Shown here: positions 45,109 through 53,258 of the stretch, in pieces
Layout: the number at the start of each line of letters is the position of its first letter
How positions within the stretch are numbered: position 1 is the first letter of the stretch
Assembly: GCA_035574275.1 (NCBI GenBank)
Contig: DATLYY010000009.1
Coordinates: 1-56,428 of the forward strand
Direction: 5' to 3'
Length of the DNA: 56,428 nucleotides
From: Verrucomicrobiia bacterium
Lineage (GTDB): Bacteria > Zixibacteria > MSB-5A5 > DSPP01
The notes under the pieces: model-generated
Databases searched by the model: none
What the model was told of the DNA's origin: nothing
The model's input: the letters and a program-made list of their open reading frames with translations, nothing else
Program-made: the position numbers and the translations under genes

Positions 45109-46708
45109 GACTGTATGGTTCAGCCTGGCTTTTCTTCTCTTGGGGGTGGAGTCCGGCTGGGGCTATCCCCAGATTTTCGGCAACTACCAGTTCAACTACC
45201 AAAGGCAAAACCAGCCGCAGACGGACTTCAATCTGTACAACCAGAGTTTGTATTTCAACCTGCAGGATTTTGTGATGGTCAAAAATCGCTTTCTTTTCAG
45301 CGCCTACATCATCCGCAACGAGTACAACGCCGGAAGCAAATGGGTCGATTTCCGCCCCCGGCTTGATTTTGACTTGAGCGGTAGCTCCTACAAGCTTTTT
45401 TTCAGCTACCTGCCATACCGCCTTCCAGGATTCGGCGGCTCAAAGACCTACTACCGACAGTATCACGGTCTTGCCAACGTCCGCCCCGCCAAATGGCCCG
45501 ATTTGCGCTTCAACTGGACCCGCTCCGACGTGCACGACAACCTGCCCATACGGCTGTCCGATGCGTCGCTTAGGACCTGGTCGGTCGGGTCGGGCTGGAC
45601 CAAAAACGCCTTCAACGCCGTTATGACCTACATCCGCCAGGAAAATTCCGACCGCATGCGGGGGCTAAAGACGCAGGAGAACAACACCTTCAACGCGGGG
45701 GCGGGATTAAATCGTTCCGTTTTTGGCTCCGGCTATTTTTCTTCCAATTACAATTATTCGTTCAATCAACGGAAGGAAAGGGGCATCCGAACCGGCTCGT
45801 CCAACACCCATTCCTTGACCACCCAATACACTGCACCGGTGGGGAAAAAACTTTCCTTTGCCAGCAACTATTCGGGGCGCTTTTCCTTTGTGGAACAGCC
45901 GCTGCAAAATCCAGAGTTTCAGGATCAAACCCTCAACAATTCGCTATCCTTTGTGCCGGTTTCCCGGATGGACATTTCGTTGGTTCGGGGGGATGTCCGC
46001 TCCCTCGGGCCGGCGGCACGCACCAGCCAGGAATACTGGGCCGGTGTTTTCAATTACTCCTTCCCGGTCTGGCAGAATATCGACGGCAGAATCTCGTACT
46101 CAAAGACCTATTTCGGCGTATCAACACAGGGGCGTTATTTCTCGGACGTTTATTATCTCTCGCTGGTTGCTTTGGCCTATCGCAACCTTCAAGTGCGCGG
46201 AGACCTTACGGTTAATTTCCGTTCCGGGCCGCTTTTTGTCGAAAGCCGCTACCAGACCTCCCGCTTTCTGGACATCCGTTCCCATCCTTTGGAAAAATTG
46301 CAGTTGAACTACTACTACCAGTCCGCCATCAGTTCCCAAACCCTTGTCTTTGCCCAGGTGTCGTCGGAAAGCCACAACCTTTCCTTGGGCTACACACCCG
46401 TGCCAACCTGGAGCACCACGCTCAATTATCTGGTGCGGTATGCCCCGGGGGCCGCCGGCAAGCAGCAGCTTTTGTCCGCGCAGATTTACCACACCTTCCG
46501 GAATCAATTCAACTGGAACGTCAACTACGGCCTCACATTTCATTCCGCCCCTCTGCCGGGTCAGGTGCGGCAAAGCGATAATTTTTCCTCGCAGCTCGTC
46601 ATTTTTCTGGAACGCAAAACCGTTTTGAGCTTGAGTTACTCCGCGGTCAATTTAACCGCCGGCAGTTTTTCCTCCAATCTGGGAGCCACCCTTAACCAGC
46701 AATTTTGA
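45092..46708 (+). CDS. Outer-membrane beta-barrel protein of the cytochrome operon
   Basis: A 538-residue protein with signal peptide (ending GWG) and a mature chain of alternating amphipathic strands rich in Tyr, Asn, Ser and Phe (for example FGNYQFNYQRQNQPQTDFNLYNQSLYFNLQDF). It ends in Phe as Bam substrates do, and has about 20 potential strands. No CxxCH is present. By position and size it is a functional analogue of MtrB/PioB or porin-cytochrome barrels, though I see no sequence kinship. It would carry electrons across the outer membrane by hosting a cytochrome. It starts inside the heptaheme gene. Confidence 0.78.
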   Translation: MNCPAKTVWFSLAFLLLGVESGWGYPQIFGNYQFNYQRQNQPQTDFNLYNQSLYFNLQDFVMVKNRFLFSAYIIRNEYNAGSKWVDFRPRLDFDLSGSSYKLFFSYLPYRLPGFGGSKTYYRQYHGLANVRPAKWPDLRFNWTRSDVHDNLPIRLSDASLRTWSVGSGWTKNAFNAVMTYIRQENSDRMRGLKTQENNTFNAGAGLNRSVFGSGYFSSNYNYSFNQRKERGIRTGSSNTHSLTTQYTAPVGKKLSFASNYSGRFSFVEQPLQNPEFQDQTLNNSLSFVPVSRMDISLVRGDVRSLGPAARTSQEYWAGVFNYSFPVWQNIDGRISYSKTYFGVSTQGRYFSDVYYLSLVALAYRNLQVRGDLTVNFRSGPLFVESRYQTSRFLDIRSHPLEKLQLNYYYQSAISSQTLVFAQVSSESHNLSLGYTPVPTWSTTLNYLVRYAPGAAGKQQLLSAQIYHTFRNQFNWNVNYGLTFHSAPLPGQVRQSDNFSSQLVIFLERKTVLSLSYSAVNLTAGSFSSNLGATLNQQF

Positions 46709-46721
46709 AACGGAGACGCCG

Positions 46722-47300
46722 ATGAAAACCTGTCTGAAAAACCTCACCCTGCTGGCGCTTCTGGCCGCCGGTTGCGGCGGGCCGCGCAGCTTCGTGCATC
46801 CTTCCACGGACATCGCTTTTTACAAGCGGCTGGGGGTGGTGAACTTCGCCAATATGACCGGGGACCGCTTTGCGGGGGATAAAATGACATCCTCCTTTTT
46901 GACGGAACTGCTTTTGCAGAAAAAATTCGAGGTGGTCGAGCCGGGGGAGTTCCAGCGGATTGTGGCGGAAGTGCGCGGCTCTTCCGGCGAGGAAAGGAAA
47001 GATCTGGGGGCCGAGCAAATCAAGCTGATAGGGGAGAGGGCCGGCATTAACGGCATCATCGAGGGGGAGGTGAAGGAATTTCAAATGACCCGTATCGGCC
47101 CCGAGGATTTTCCCCTGATTTCAATCACCATCCGGCTGGTGGACGCCCCCTCCGGGCAGGTGGTCTGGATGTCCTCCTACACGGCCAAGGGGGGGCCCAA
47201 ATTCCCCATTTTCTCCTTCGGAGAAACCCGTACGCTGGGAGAGCTGGCCCAAAAGGTCTGCAAGAAAATGGTGAAGGATTTTGTTTCCCGGGCCTACTGA
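46722..47300 (+). CDS. CsgG/LpoB-like lipoprotein (first copy)
   Basis: A 192-residue lipoprotein (lipobox LAAGC, Cys18). The body matches the CsgG/LpoB-type fold in pattern: YKRLGVVNFANMTGDRFAGDKMTSSFLTELLLQKKFEVVEPGEF, then IGERAGINGIIEGEVKEF and ISITIRLVDAPSGQVVW. In other systems such lipoproteins form outer-membrane secretion pores or activators. Here they could help assemble the conduit or export a cytochrome. A paralogue follows 1 nt downstream. Confidence 0.75.
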   Translation: MKTCLKNLTLLALLAAGCGGPRSFVHPSTDIAFYKRLGVVNFANMTGDRFAGDKMTSSFLTELLLQKKFEVVEPGEFQRIVAEVRGSSGEERKDLGAEQIKLIGERAGINGIIEGEVKEFQMTRIGPEDFPLISITIRLVDAPSGQVVWMSSYTAKGGPKFPIFSFGETRTLGELAQKVCKKMVKDFVSRAY

Positions 47301-47301
47301 T

Positions 47302-47871
47302 ATGAGAACAAGGCTTGGCTGGATCTTGCTTCTGGTTGGGCTGGCCGGCTGCGGCCGGGCACCCCGGCTTTTCTTCAAACCGGCCTACGATTTTTCCAGC
47401 CCCAAAAAAATCGCCGTTCTGCCGTTTGAAAACCTCTCCGACGACGGGGGTGCGGGCGAAAAACTGCAGAAAATCTTTCTGGTCGAATTGCTGAAGCAAA
47501 AAAAATGGGAGGTATTGGAGCCGGGAGAGGTGGAAGAGGCCTTGAAGGAGCTGCGCATCCGTGCCACGGACAAGCTTTCCGCCGAACAGGCCCGCCGGTT
47601 GAAGGAAAAATTGGGACTGGACTGGATTTTTTTCGGCACCGTGTTGGAATTTTCCACCCCGCAGGCCGGGTCGAACGAACCCCCGGTGGTCTCCTTGACG
47701 GCCCGGATTTTGGATGCCGGCAAAGGAGAGATTGTCTGGGCCGCCTTCGGCTCCCGGCAGGGGGATGATTCCGAATTTCTTTTCGAGGTTGGAAAAGTGA
47801 ACTCCACCTCCGAGTTGGCCAAAAAGGTAGCAGAAAAAATGGTGACCGCCTTGAGCAGGGGCGGGAGTTGA
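47302..47871 (+). CDS. CsgG/LpoB-like lipoprotein (second copy)
   Basis: A 189-residue lipoprotein (lipobox GLAGC, Cys17) of the same family as the gene before it: KKIAVLPFENLSDDGGAGEKLQKIFLVELLKQKKWEVLEPGEVEEAL, LKEKLGLDWIFFGTVLEF, VSLTARILDAGKGEIVWAAF. The tandem arrangement points to a duplication followed by divergence, and perhaps a heteromeric assembly. The start is at the ATG just after the previous stop (TGATATG). Confidence 0.75.
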   Translation: MRTRLGWILLLVGLAGCGRAPRLFFKPAYDFSSPKKIAVLPFENLSDDGGAGEKLQKIFLVELLKQKKWEVLEPGEVEEALKELRIRATDKLSAEQARRLKEKLGLDWIFFGTVLEFSTPQAGSNEPPVVSLTARILDAGKGEIVWAAFGSRQGDDSEFLFEVGKVNSTSELAKKVAEKMVTALSRGGS

Positions 47872-47874
47872 AGT

Positions 47875-48840
47875 ATGAAAGAGCGGTTTTGGGTGCCTGG
47901 AATGAAGCGGATGTTTGTTGTCCTTATCGTGTGGTCTATAACGGGAGTTTTACGGGCCCAGGAGTCCCCTTTGGATGTGCGCCTAAGATTTCTGACCGCC
48001 GGGTACAGCTATGAACTCCCCTTTTCCAGCCCGCAGGGGGTTTTTTATGACCGTAAAAACAAAGAGATATACGTCTGCGACGCCGGCAATCATCAGGTGG
48101 TGATTTGTGATTCCAGCGGTTTTCCAATTTATCGCTTCAAGCACTGGGTGGAAAGCGGGGGGCGCCGTTTTTTGGGAGAGCCTCGCAGCATAGCGGTCAA
48201 CTCACTGGGGGATATTTATTTGGTCGATAATCTTGCGGATTATATCGAAGTGTTGGACCACCGGGGGGAACGGCAGTATCAGATTCATCTGGCTCCCCTG
48301 CTCGGTTTGCCTTCCGCCAAGCCGACCTGTCTGACGATGGATGCGGACGACGTTTTGTACGTCAGTTTCCGCAACCAGAAAAGTGAATTGGTAGCTCTGG
48401 ACGCCGATTTGAAAATTCTTCTTCGGCTGGAAAACCGGGAGGAGAACCAGCAAAATTTTGGCGAAATTTCCGGCCTGTGGGTCGACTCAAACATTTATCT
48501 GACGGATGCGGTGGCCGAACCCTGCGTCCGGGTTTTTTCCAAAGAGGGGAGCTACCTTCTCGGTTTCGGCACGCATGAAGTCGGCTGGGAGGGCTTTTCG
48601 TTGCCCTCCGGTGTCGTTGTCACGAATGGCGGGATCATTTGGATTGCAGACACTTTCCGGCAGGTGGTCAAGGCGTTTGATTCAAAGGGCACCTTCTTGC
48701 GCTACATCGGCGGATACGGCGTCCAAGCCGGTGCAATGGACTATCCGGTTGCGCTGGGCGGGGACGGGGAGTCCCTCATTTTCGTTTTGGAAAAGGCCGG
48801 AGAACGGGTTCAGGGATTTGAAATTGCGCCGGATGAGTAA
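47875..48840 (+). CDS. NHL-repeat beta-propeller protein (second copy)
   Basis: A 321-residue exported propeller with repeats such as PFSSPQGVFYDRKNKEIYVCDAGNHQVVICDSSGFPIYRF and LPSGVVVTNGGIIWIADTFRQVVKAFDSKGTFLRYIGGYG. The signal peptide core MKRMFVVLIVWSITGVLRAQ begins at residue 10, so an ATG at 47902 is an alternative start. It resembles the propeller at 43092 in organisation, and it closes the operon. No terminator hairpin is obvious between its stop and the next promoter at 48915. Confidence 0.82.
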   Translation: MKERFWVPGMKRMFVVLIVWSITGVLRAQESPLDVRLRFLTAGYSYELPFSSPQGVFYDRKNKEIYVCDAGNHQVVICDSSGFPIYRFKHWVESGGRRFLGEPRSIAVNSLGDIYLVDNLADYIEVLDHRGERQYQIHLAPLLGLPSAKPTCLTMDADDVLYVSFRNQKSELVALDADLKILLRLENREENQQNFGEISGLWVDSNIYLTDAVAEPCVRVFSKEGSYLLGFGTHEVGWEGFSLPSGVVVTNGGIIWIADTFRQVVKAFDSKGTFLRYIGGYGVQAGAMDYPVALGGDGESLIFVLEKAGERVQGFEIAPDE

Positions 48841-48914
48841 TTGACGCCCGTCAAGTCGCCCCCAACCTTTTGGGCGGCAACGGAATAAGCGGTTAAATTA
48901 AGTTCCGATTTTGC

Positions 48915-48943
48915 TTGACAAGAAGCGGTATGATATTTATCAT
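48915..48943 (+). promoter_or_regulatory. Promoter of the hexaheme cytochrome gene
   Basis: TTGACA (48915-48920), 17-nt spacer, TATCAT (48938-48943). It is identical in both boxes and spacing to the promoter of the 42-heme operon. Confidence 0.85.
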
Positions 48944-48956
48944 AGGTATGTCAAGT

Positions 48957-48979
48957 GAGTAGAGTCACTGGCTCACTTG
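48957..48979 (+). promoter_or_regulatory. Rrf2-type operator, site 2
   Basis: GAGTAGAG-N7-CTCACTTG, 13 nt after the -10 box, overlapping a perfect repeat TCAAGTGAG (48951-48959) with CTCACTTGA (48972-48980). The TRGAG-N7-CTC core is preserved. The outer right half deviates from the other sites. Confidence 0.5.
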
Positions 48980-49021
48980 AACTCTTAAATGAGGATGAAC
49001 GGCACATATAAGCGGAACGAA

Positions 49022-49044
49022 CGGGGCGTTGCCCGGTTTTTTTT
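49022..49044 (+). terminator. Attenuator-like hairpin in hexaheme leader
   Basis: GGGC (49024-49027 region), loop GTT, GCCC and GG followed by eight T (49037-49044). The stem is short, but the U-tract is strong. It lies about 95 nt into a leader of about 255 nt, before the coding start at 49205, so it may end transcription early. Confidence 0.4.
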
Positions 49045-49204
49045 CGACATTCATGTGAAACGAATCACAAGTCAAACCCAAAAAAAGGAGGCGTATCGAC
49101 AGGAGATGGACTTCCTTAAAAGTATTTCGAAGACCGCGAGGGGAGATTCAATTCATTTCGGAAATGACCCAAACCACAAATCCAACAGGGAGGTGAAACA
49201 ACTC

Positions 49205-50317
49205 ATGAAGACATTCGTACTTGTCGCCTTCTTTGTGCTGGGGATGATGGCGGCCGCCATGTCCGGGGACTACCATTACGGTACCACCCTGATCTGTTCG
49301 GACTGTCACGTCATGCACTTTTCGCAGGCGCACGGCTACAACAACGACGGCGGCGGCACTTTCGTTCCTTTGGGGAGTAACGCGGAACACTATCTCTTAA
49401 GGGATGAGGTGAACAAGCTCTGCTTGAACTGCCATGACGGCCAGGCGTTCGCTCCGGATGTGTACGGCAGCAACACCGGATCGCACAACCGGCAGGCGGG
49501 GGCTTTGAACAAGGCCACCGACGCGGGACCGTACTACCCGCAGGACGGGCACACCCTGTTTGCAACCGCAGCCCCTCCCGGGGGAACGGGCTGGACACCG
49601 GATGCCACGCATGGCTTGAACTGCATCGACTGCCATCATCAACACGGCCATCCGGGAACCGGTTTTGCGGCCTACGATTCGGCAGGAACGGGCGTTCTGG
49701 GAACCGGCACCTATCGGAATCTAAAAGCGAACCCCGGCAACGCCAGCTCCACAAGCAACCCGAACCGCTGGGTGACCTACCGGGTGGGAACCAATTCGCT
49801 GCTCTCGGACGTGTTCGAAAGGACCACAGGACCGGGGGTGGCGGCCCACTATGACGTTTCCAACGTTGACTTCAACGAGCCGAACGCCGCGGCATCGGCC
49901 TATGGCGCCTGGTGTCAGGGGTGTCACAGCGATTTCCACGGCAGCGCCGGAGACGCGTGGATGCGCGATCAGGGCTATCCAGTGGCGGGGCATGGCTGGT
50001 TCCGCCACCCGACCGCGGGCATCAACATTGGCGGCCAGCCGACCAGCGGGCATTCGTCCTTGGCATCCTTCCGGAACAACCTGTTCCGCACACAGGTGAT
50101 GAGCCCGACCGGTGTCTGGGGATCGCAGGGTGCCGCTTGGACGACCGCTCCGGCCGACCTGACGCAATCCTGCTTCTCCTGTCACAAAGCTCACGGCAAC
50201 AAAAACGCCTTCGGGCTGATTTTCGCCAAAGGAAATGCGGCTCTGGGTGAGGAAGGGGATGGCGCGGACGCCAGAAACCTCTGCCGTCAGTGCCATGTTC
50301 AAGGGGCAGACCCGTAG
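49205..50317 (+). CDS. Hexaheme c-type cytochrome
   Basis: A 370-residue exported cytochrome with six CxxCH motifs (CSDCH, CLNCH, CIDCH, CQGCH, CFSCH, CRQCH). The signal peptide is MKTFVLVAFFVLGMMAAAMSG, and the start is preceded by GGGAGGTGA. The frame stays open upstream to 48989, and an ATG at 49106 also follows a purine run, but those extensions would bury the signal peptide. Glycine, Asn and aromatic-rich loops separate heme pairs, which end in HxxHG segments typical of doubled-CXXCH proteins. It has its own promoter and operator, and a terminator downstream. Confidence 0.9.
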   Translation: MKTFVLVAFFVLGMMAAAMSGDYHYGTTLICSDCHVMHFSQAHGYNNDGGGTFVPLGSNAEHYLLRDEVNKLCLNCHDGQAFAPDVYGSNTGSHNRQAGALNKATDAGPYYPQDGHTLFATAAPPGGTGWTPDATHGLNCIDCHHQHGHPGTGFAAYDSAGTGVLGTGTYRNLKANPGNASSTSNPNRWVTYRVGTNSLLSDVFERTTGPGVAAHYDVSNVDFNEPNAAASAYGAWCQGCHSDFHGSAGDAWMRDQGYPVAGHGWFRHPTAGINIGGQPTSGHSSLASFRNNLFRTQVMSPTGVWGSQGAAWTTAPADLTQSCFSCHKAHGNKNAFGLIFAKGNAALGEEGDGADARNLCRQCHVQGADP

Positions 50318-50337
50318 AACTTGCTCTATGCAGCACC

Positions 50338-50365
50338 GAGGCGTCCGAAAGGGCGCCTCTTTTTT
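50338..50365 (+). terminator. Terminator after hexaheme gene
   Basis: GAGGCG (50338-50343) pairs with CGCCTC (50354-50359), followed by six T. Confidence 0.8.
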
Positions 50366-50425
50366 ATGCTTTAATGCAGGAGTTGGCCGGATTGCCGGAA
50401 GCGGCTGCCCGCGGAGAATAACTCG

Positions 50426-52690
50426 TTATTTCGTTACCGGCGCCCTGCTTTTAAGTGTTTCTTTTTTGACCGCTTGCTCGCCGATTCGCAGCAGCCGCGG
50501 CCGTTCCTTGGCACGACGCCAAGTGGAAAGCACACCGCCCGACAAAAGTAGGATGGAACCCAGCCATACCAGGATAATCAAGGGTTTCTTGGAGACCTCG
50601 ATGGAAACGGCGTCCGCCGTCTTGCCGGCGGCCGGGAGGGTTTCCAACGCCAGCATAACCTGCCGACTGTCGGCCTGGACGCCGATGAGTGACAGCTTGG
50701 TCTTGTCCGGCAGCTCCACGGGCGGGGAATTTACCTGTCCCGTCACCGTTTGAATGAGCTTGGGAGTCAGCTCCTGCGTCCTGCCGTTCTGTAAAATGGA
50801 CAGTTTGGCCCCGACCTGGAATTCGTTTCCTTCCGGGTTCATATGAACCCCTTCAAAACCGAGAAAAGTGATTTGGTATTCCAAAATTTTACGCGCTTCG
50901 CCGGCGGTCAGAAGCAATGTGTCGGCCGCTTGGGCCTTCTCTCCGGCGCCGGAATGGTCGATGGGCGAGATGTAAATGTCGTACAAAAGCCCTTTTTGGA
51001 TGGCCGGGTTGCGCATATATCCCTGATTATACTCCGACCAGTAAAAGCGAGGCCGGGCCTCGGAAATTTTCCCCGTATGTTCCACGCTAAAAACAAGCGC
51101 GTTTTCAGACGGTTTGGCGCCCGCTACCGTCCCCTTGTAGGTCAGCGTATAGCCGAAGGCGGATTTGGCCTCTCCGGCTGTCAAGTTCATCCGTTCCGAC
51201 TGGGAATAAACGCCGGAGAAGATGAATCCAGCCAACAACATGGCAACGCCGATGTGCGCCAGATAACCCCCCGAGTTGCCCGGCCGTTCGGCCAGGCGGC
51301 GGGAAAAGGCAAAAAAGCTGGAAAAAAGGGCGAAGAAACAAAGAAAGTAGAACAGAGGATAAAACGACTCTTTGAACCCGGCAATAAAAGTCACTACTGC
51401 AAACCCCAAGGCCAGGATGGCGGGCCAGAACGCTTTGCGCAGTTTTTCGGTCAAGGAATCGGCGCCGTACGGCAGATTGGGGGTTATCGCCAAAAGAAAA
51501 GCCAGTAGAACGCCAATCGGGAGATGGGTCTTTACGTAATACGAGACATCCACCGCCGCCGCTTTTCCAAACAGGCGGGTTATTAACGGGGAGGATGTGC
51601 CCAAAAAGACGAGCGCCGTGGAAAAGGCCATCACCAACATGAATACCAAAACGGACCAATCCGCGTTGACCAAAAATCTTCCATACGGTTCTCCCTTGAT
51701 CTCCCGCATTCGGTAAAGAAGCATTCCAAAACCAAAAAGCACAAAGGTTAGAAGGAAGAGAACCAAAAGGCCGTTTATTCCCAAGTCGGTAAAGGAATGC
51801 ACGGAGAAATCGGCCAAAATACCGGAGCGGGTGAGAAACGTGCCGTAGACGACCAACAGAAACGTTACCAGCGCCAGAAGAAAATTGGTTTTGGGGAGCG
51901 CGTTTTTATGTTTCTGAATCAAGAAGCCGTGAATAAGTGCGGTAGCGGCCAAAAACGGCATCAGCGAGGCGTTTTCCACCGGGTCCCAGCCCCAATAACC
52001 GCCCCAGCCCAATACTTTGTAGGCCCAGAAGCCGCCGACGATAATTCCGGCGCCAATGGCCAGCCAGGCAAAGTTTACCCACGGGAAGGAGACGTTCACC
52101 CAGCCGCGGTACTCCCGGCGGGTCAGGGCGGCCATCGCCAGGGCAAAAGGCACGGCCAGCGCGGCAAATCCCAAAAAAATGACCGGCGGGTGAATCACCA
52201 TCCAGAAGTCCTGCAGGAGGGGATTCAATCCCCGGCCGTCTGCGAGAACCTGTGCGGCCGGCTCGAACGGCGAGCGCTTGATTAGAATGAAAAGCAGAAA
52301 GAGTTGAACAAGCGAATAGAAAAACATTCCCCGCTCCTCGTATTCCCCCAAGCGCTTGAGCATGAACAACCCCAAAAGGGCCGACAGCCCGAGCCACAAA
52401 AGAAAAGACCCCTGCTGCCCGGCCCAGACGGAGGAAAACAGATAATGGAAGGGCAAATCGGAAGAGGAGTATTCGGCGACGTAGGTGATTTCGTAATGCT
52501 TGGCCACGAAAAGATAGAAAAGATAAACGAGCGCGCCAACGGAGAAAAGGGCGGAGACCCAATAGAAGCGGCGGCCCCAAATCAAGGTTCCCTTGGTTCG
52601 GCCCCATGCGTACAGGTAGCTGATAACGGAAAAGAAACCGAAAAGAAGGGAGATGCTTAAAAAAAGGTTGCCGGTAAGGGAGGCGTTCAT
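50426..52690 (-). CDS. ccmF: Cytochrome c heme lyase CcmF
   Basis: A 754-residue polytopic membrane protein. The WWD heme-handling motif WGGYWGWDPVENASLMPF and HPPVIFLGFAAL are diagnostic of the CcmF family, with many helices through about residue 480. A periplasmic segment of about 240 residues, beta-rich (FGYTLTYKGTVAG to the PELPDKTKLSLIG region), precedes the last helix near the C terminus. It ligates heme, delivered by CcmE, to apocytochromes. The ATG at 52690 overlaps the ccmE stop by 4 nt. No ccmABCGH genes are found in the window, so they are either elsewhere or absent. Confidence 0.95.
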   Translation of the reverse strand: MNASLTGNLFLSISLLFGFFSVISYLYAWGRTKGTLIWGRRFYWVSALFSVGALVYLFYLFVAKHYEITYVAEYSSSDLPFHYLFSSVWAGQQGSFLLWLGLSALLGLFMLKRLGEYEERGMFFYSLVQLFLLFILIKRSPFEPAAQVLADGRGLNPLLQDFWMVIHPPVIFLGFAALAVPFALAMAALTRREYRGWVNVSFPWVNFAWLAIGAGIIVGGFWAYKVLGWGGYWGWDPVENASLMPFLAATALIHGFLIQKHKNALPKTNFLLALVTFLLVVYGTFLTRSGILADFSVHSFTDLGINGLLVLFLLTFVLFGFGMLLYRMREIKGEPYGRFLVNADWSVLVFMLVMAFSTALVFLGTSSPLITRLFGKAAAVDVSYYVKTHLPIGVLLAFLLAITPNLPYGADSLTEKLRKAFWPAILALGFAVVTFIAGFKESFYPLFYFLCFFALFSSFFAFSRRLAERPGNSGGYLAHIGVAMLLAGFIFSGVYSQSERMNLTAGEAKSAFGYTLTYKGTVAGAKPSENALVFSVEHTGKISEARPRFYWSEYNQGYMRNPAIQKGLLYDIYISPIDHSGAGEKAQAADTLLLTAGEARKILEYQITFLGFEGVHMNPEGNEFQVGAKLSILQNGRTQELTPKLIQTVTGQVNSPPVELPDKTKLSLIGVQADSRQVMLALETLPAAGKTADAVSIEVSKKPLIILVWLGSILLLSGGVLSTWRRAKERPRLLRIGEQAVKKETLKSRAPVTK

Positions 52691-53076
52691 TTTTCCGCCT
52701 TGTAGGTTTGCACTTCCTCCCCCTGATACTTGGAGGGGCATTTGACCAACAATTGGTCGGCCTGGAATACTCGTTCCCTATAATTTCCGATTGCCACAAT
52801 CTGGGTGGCCTGGTCGAAGTTGCCGGGACGGACTCCCTTGTAGGAGACCTCCAGCATCTCCCCGTGGCTGTCCTTCAGCGTGAAGTACAAAAGCCCGGCG
52901 GTCGTATCATACCGGGTGGCGGATTTTTCCAGTTCCCCCATCACCTGCACGGTCTGGGGGGAGCTTTTGGCCTCGGCAAAACTGACGTAGGGGGTCAAGC
53001 TGGTTTTCAGGCTGACCGCCCCGTAAATCACGAACCCCACGATTATGACCAGGGCGACGATATAACGGATTTTCAT
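52687..53076 (-). CDS. ccmE: Heme chaperone CcmE, CxxxY variant
   Basis: A 129-residue membrane-anchored OB-fold protein: a single N-terminal helix (YIVALVIIVGFVIYGAVSL), VQVMGELEKSATRYDTTAGLLYFTLKDSHGEMLEVSYKGVRPGNF, and QLLVKCPSKYQ near the C terminus. The heme-binding residue is Cys in CPSKY (C-x3-Y), not the His of HxxxY in the common form. This variant is known from archaea and some sulfate reducers, where CcmH is missing. Good RBS AAAGGAG. It is translationally coupled to ccmF. Confidence 0.93.
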   Translation of the reverse strand: MKIRYIVALVIIVGFVIYGAVSLKTSLTPYVSFAEAKSSPQTVQVMGELEKSATRYDTTAGLLYFTLKDSHGEMLEVSYKGVRPGNFDQATQIVAIGNYRERVFQADQLLVKCPSKYQGEEVQTYKAEK

Positions 53077-53258
53077 ACGGCTCCTTTCATATATTTGGAA
53101 TTGCCGGAATGATCAAAAGAGGCCGGGGCTCCGAAAATACAGCATGGGATCCGCAGGTAGGGGAGGATCCGGTAGGGAATGGAACCCCGGCCGTGGGTGT
53201 GGCGGTTGCGGCTTTGTTCGCATTGAAGCATATGCTAGGCGATGGAACGGGCGGTCGT

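Noticed and set aside
53092-53258. Possible small gene or second promoter upstream of ccmE
   Set aside because: GC-rich repeats (two GGATCC boxes) but no open frame with RBS. A TTGATC/TATATG pair would start transcription inside the RBS.
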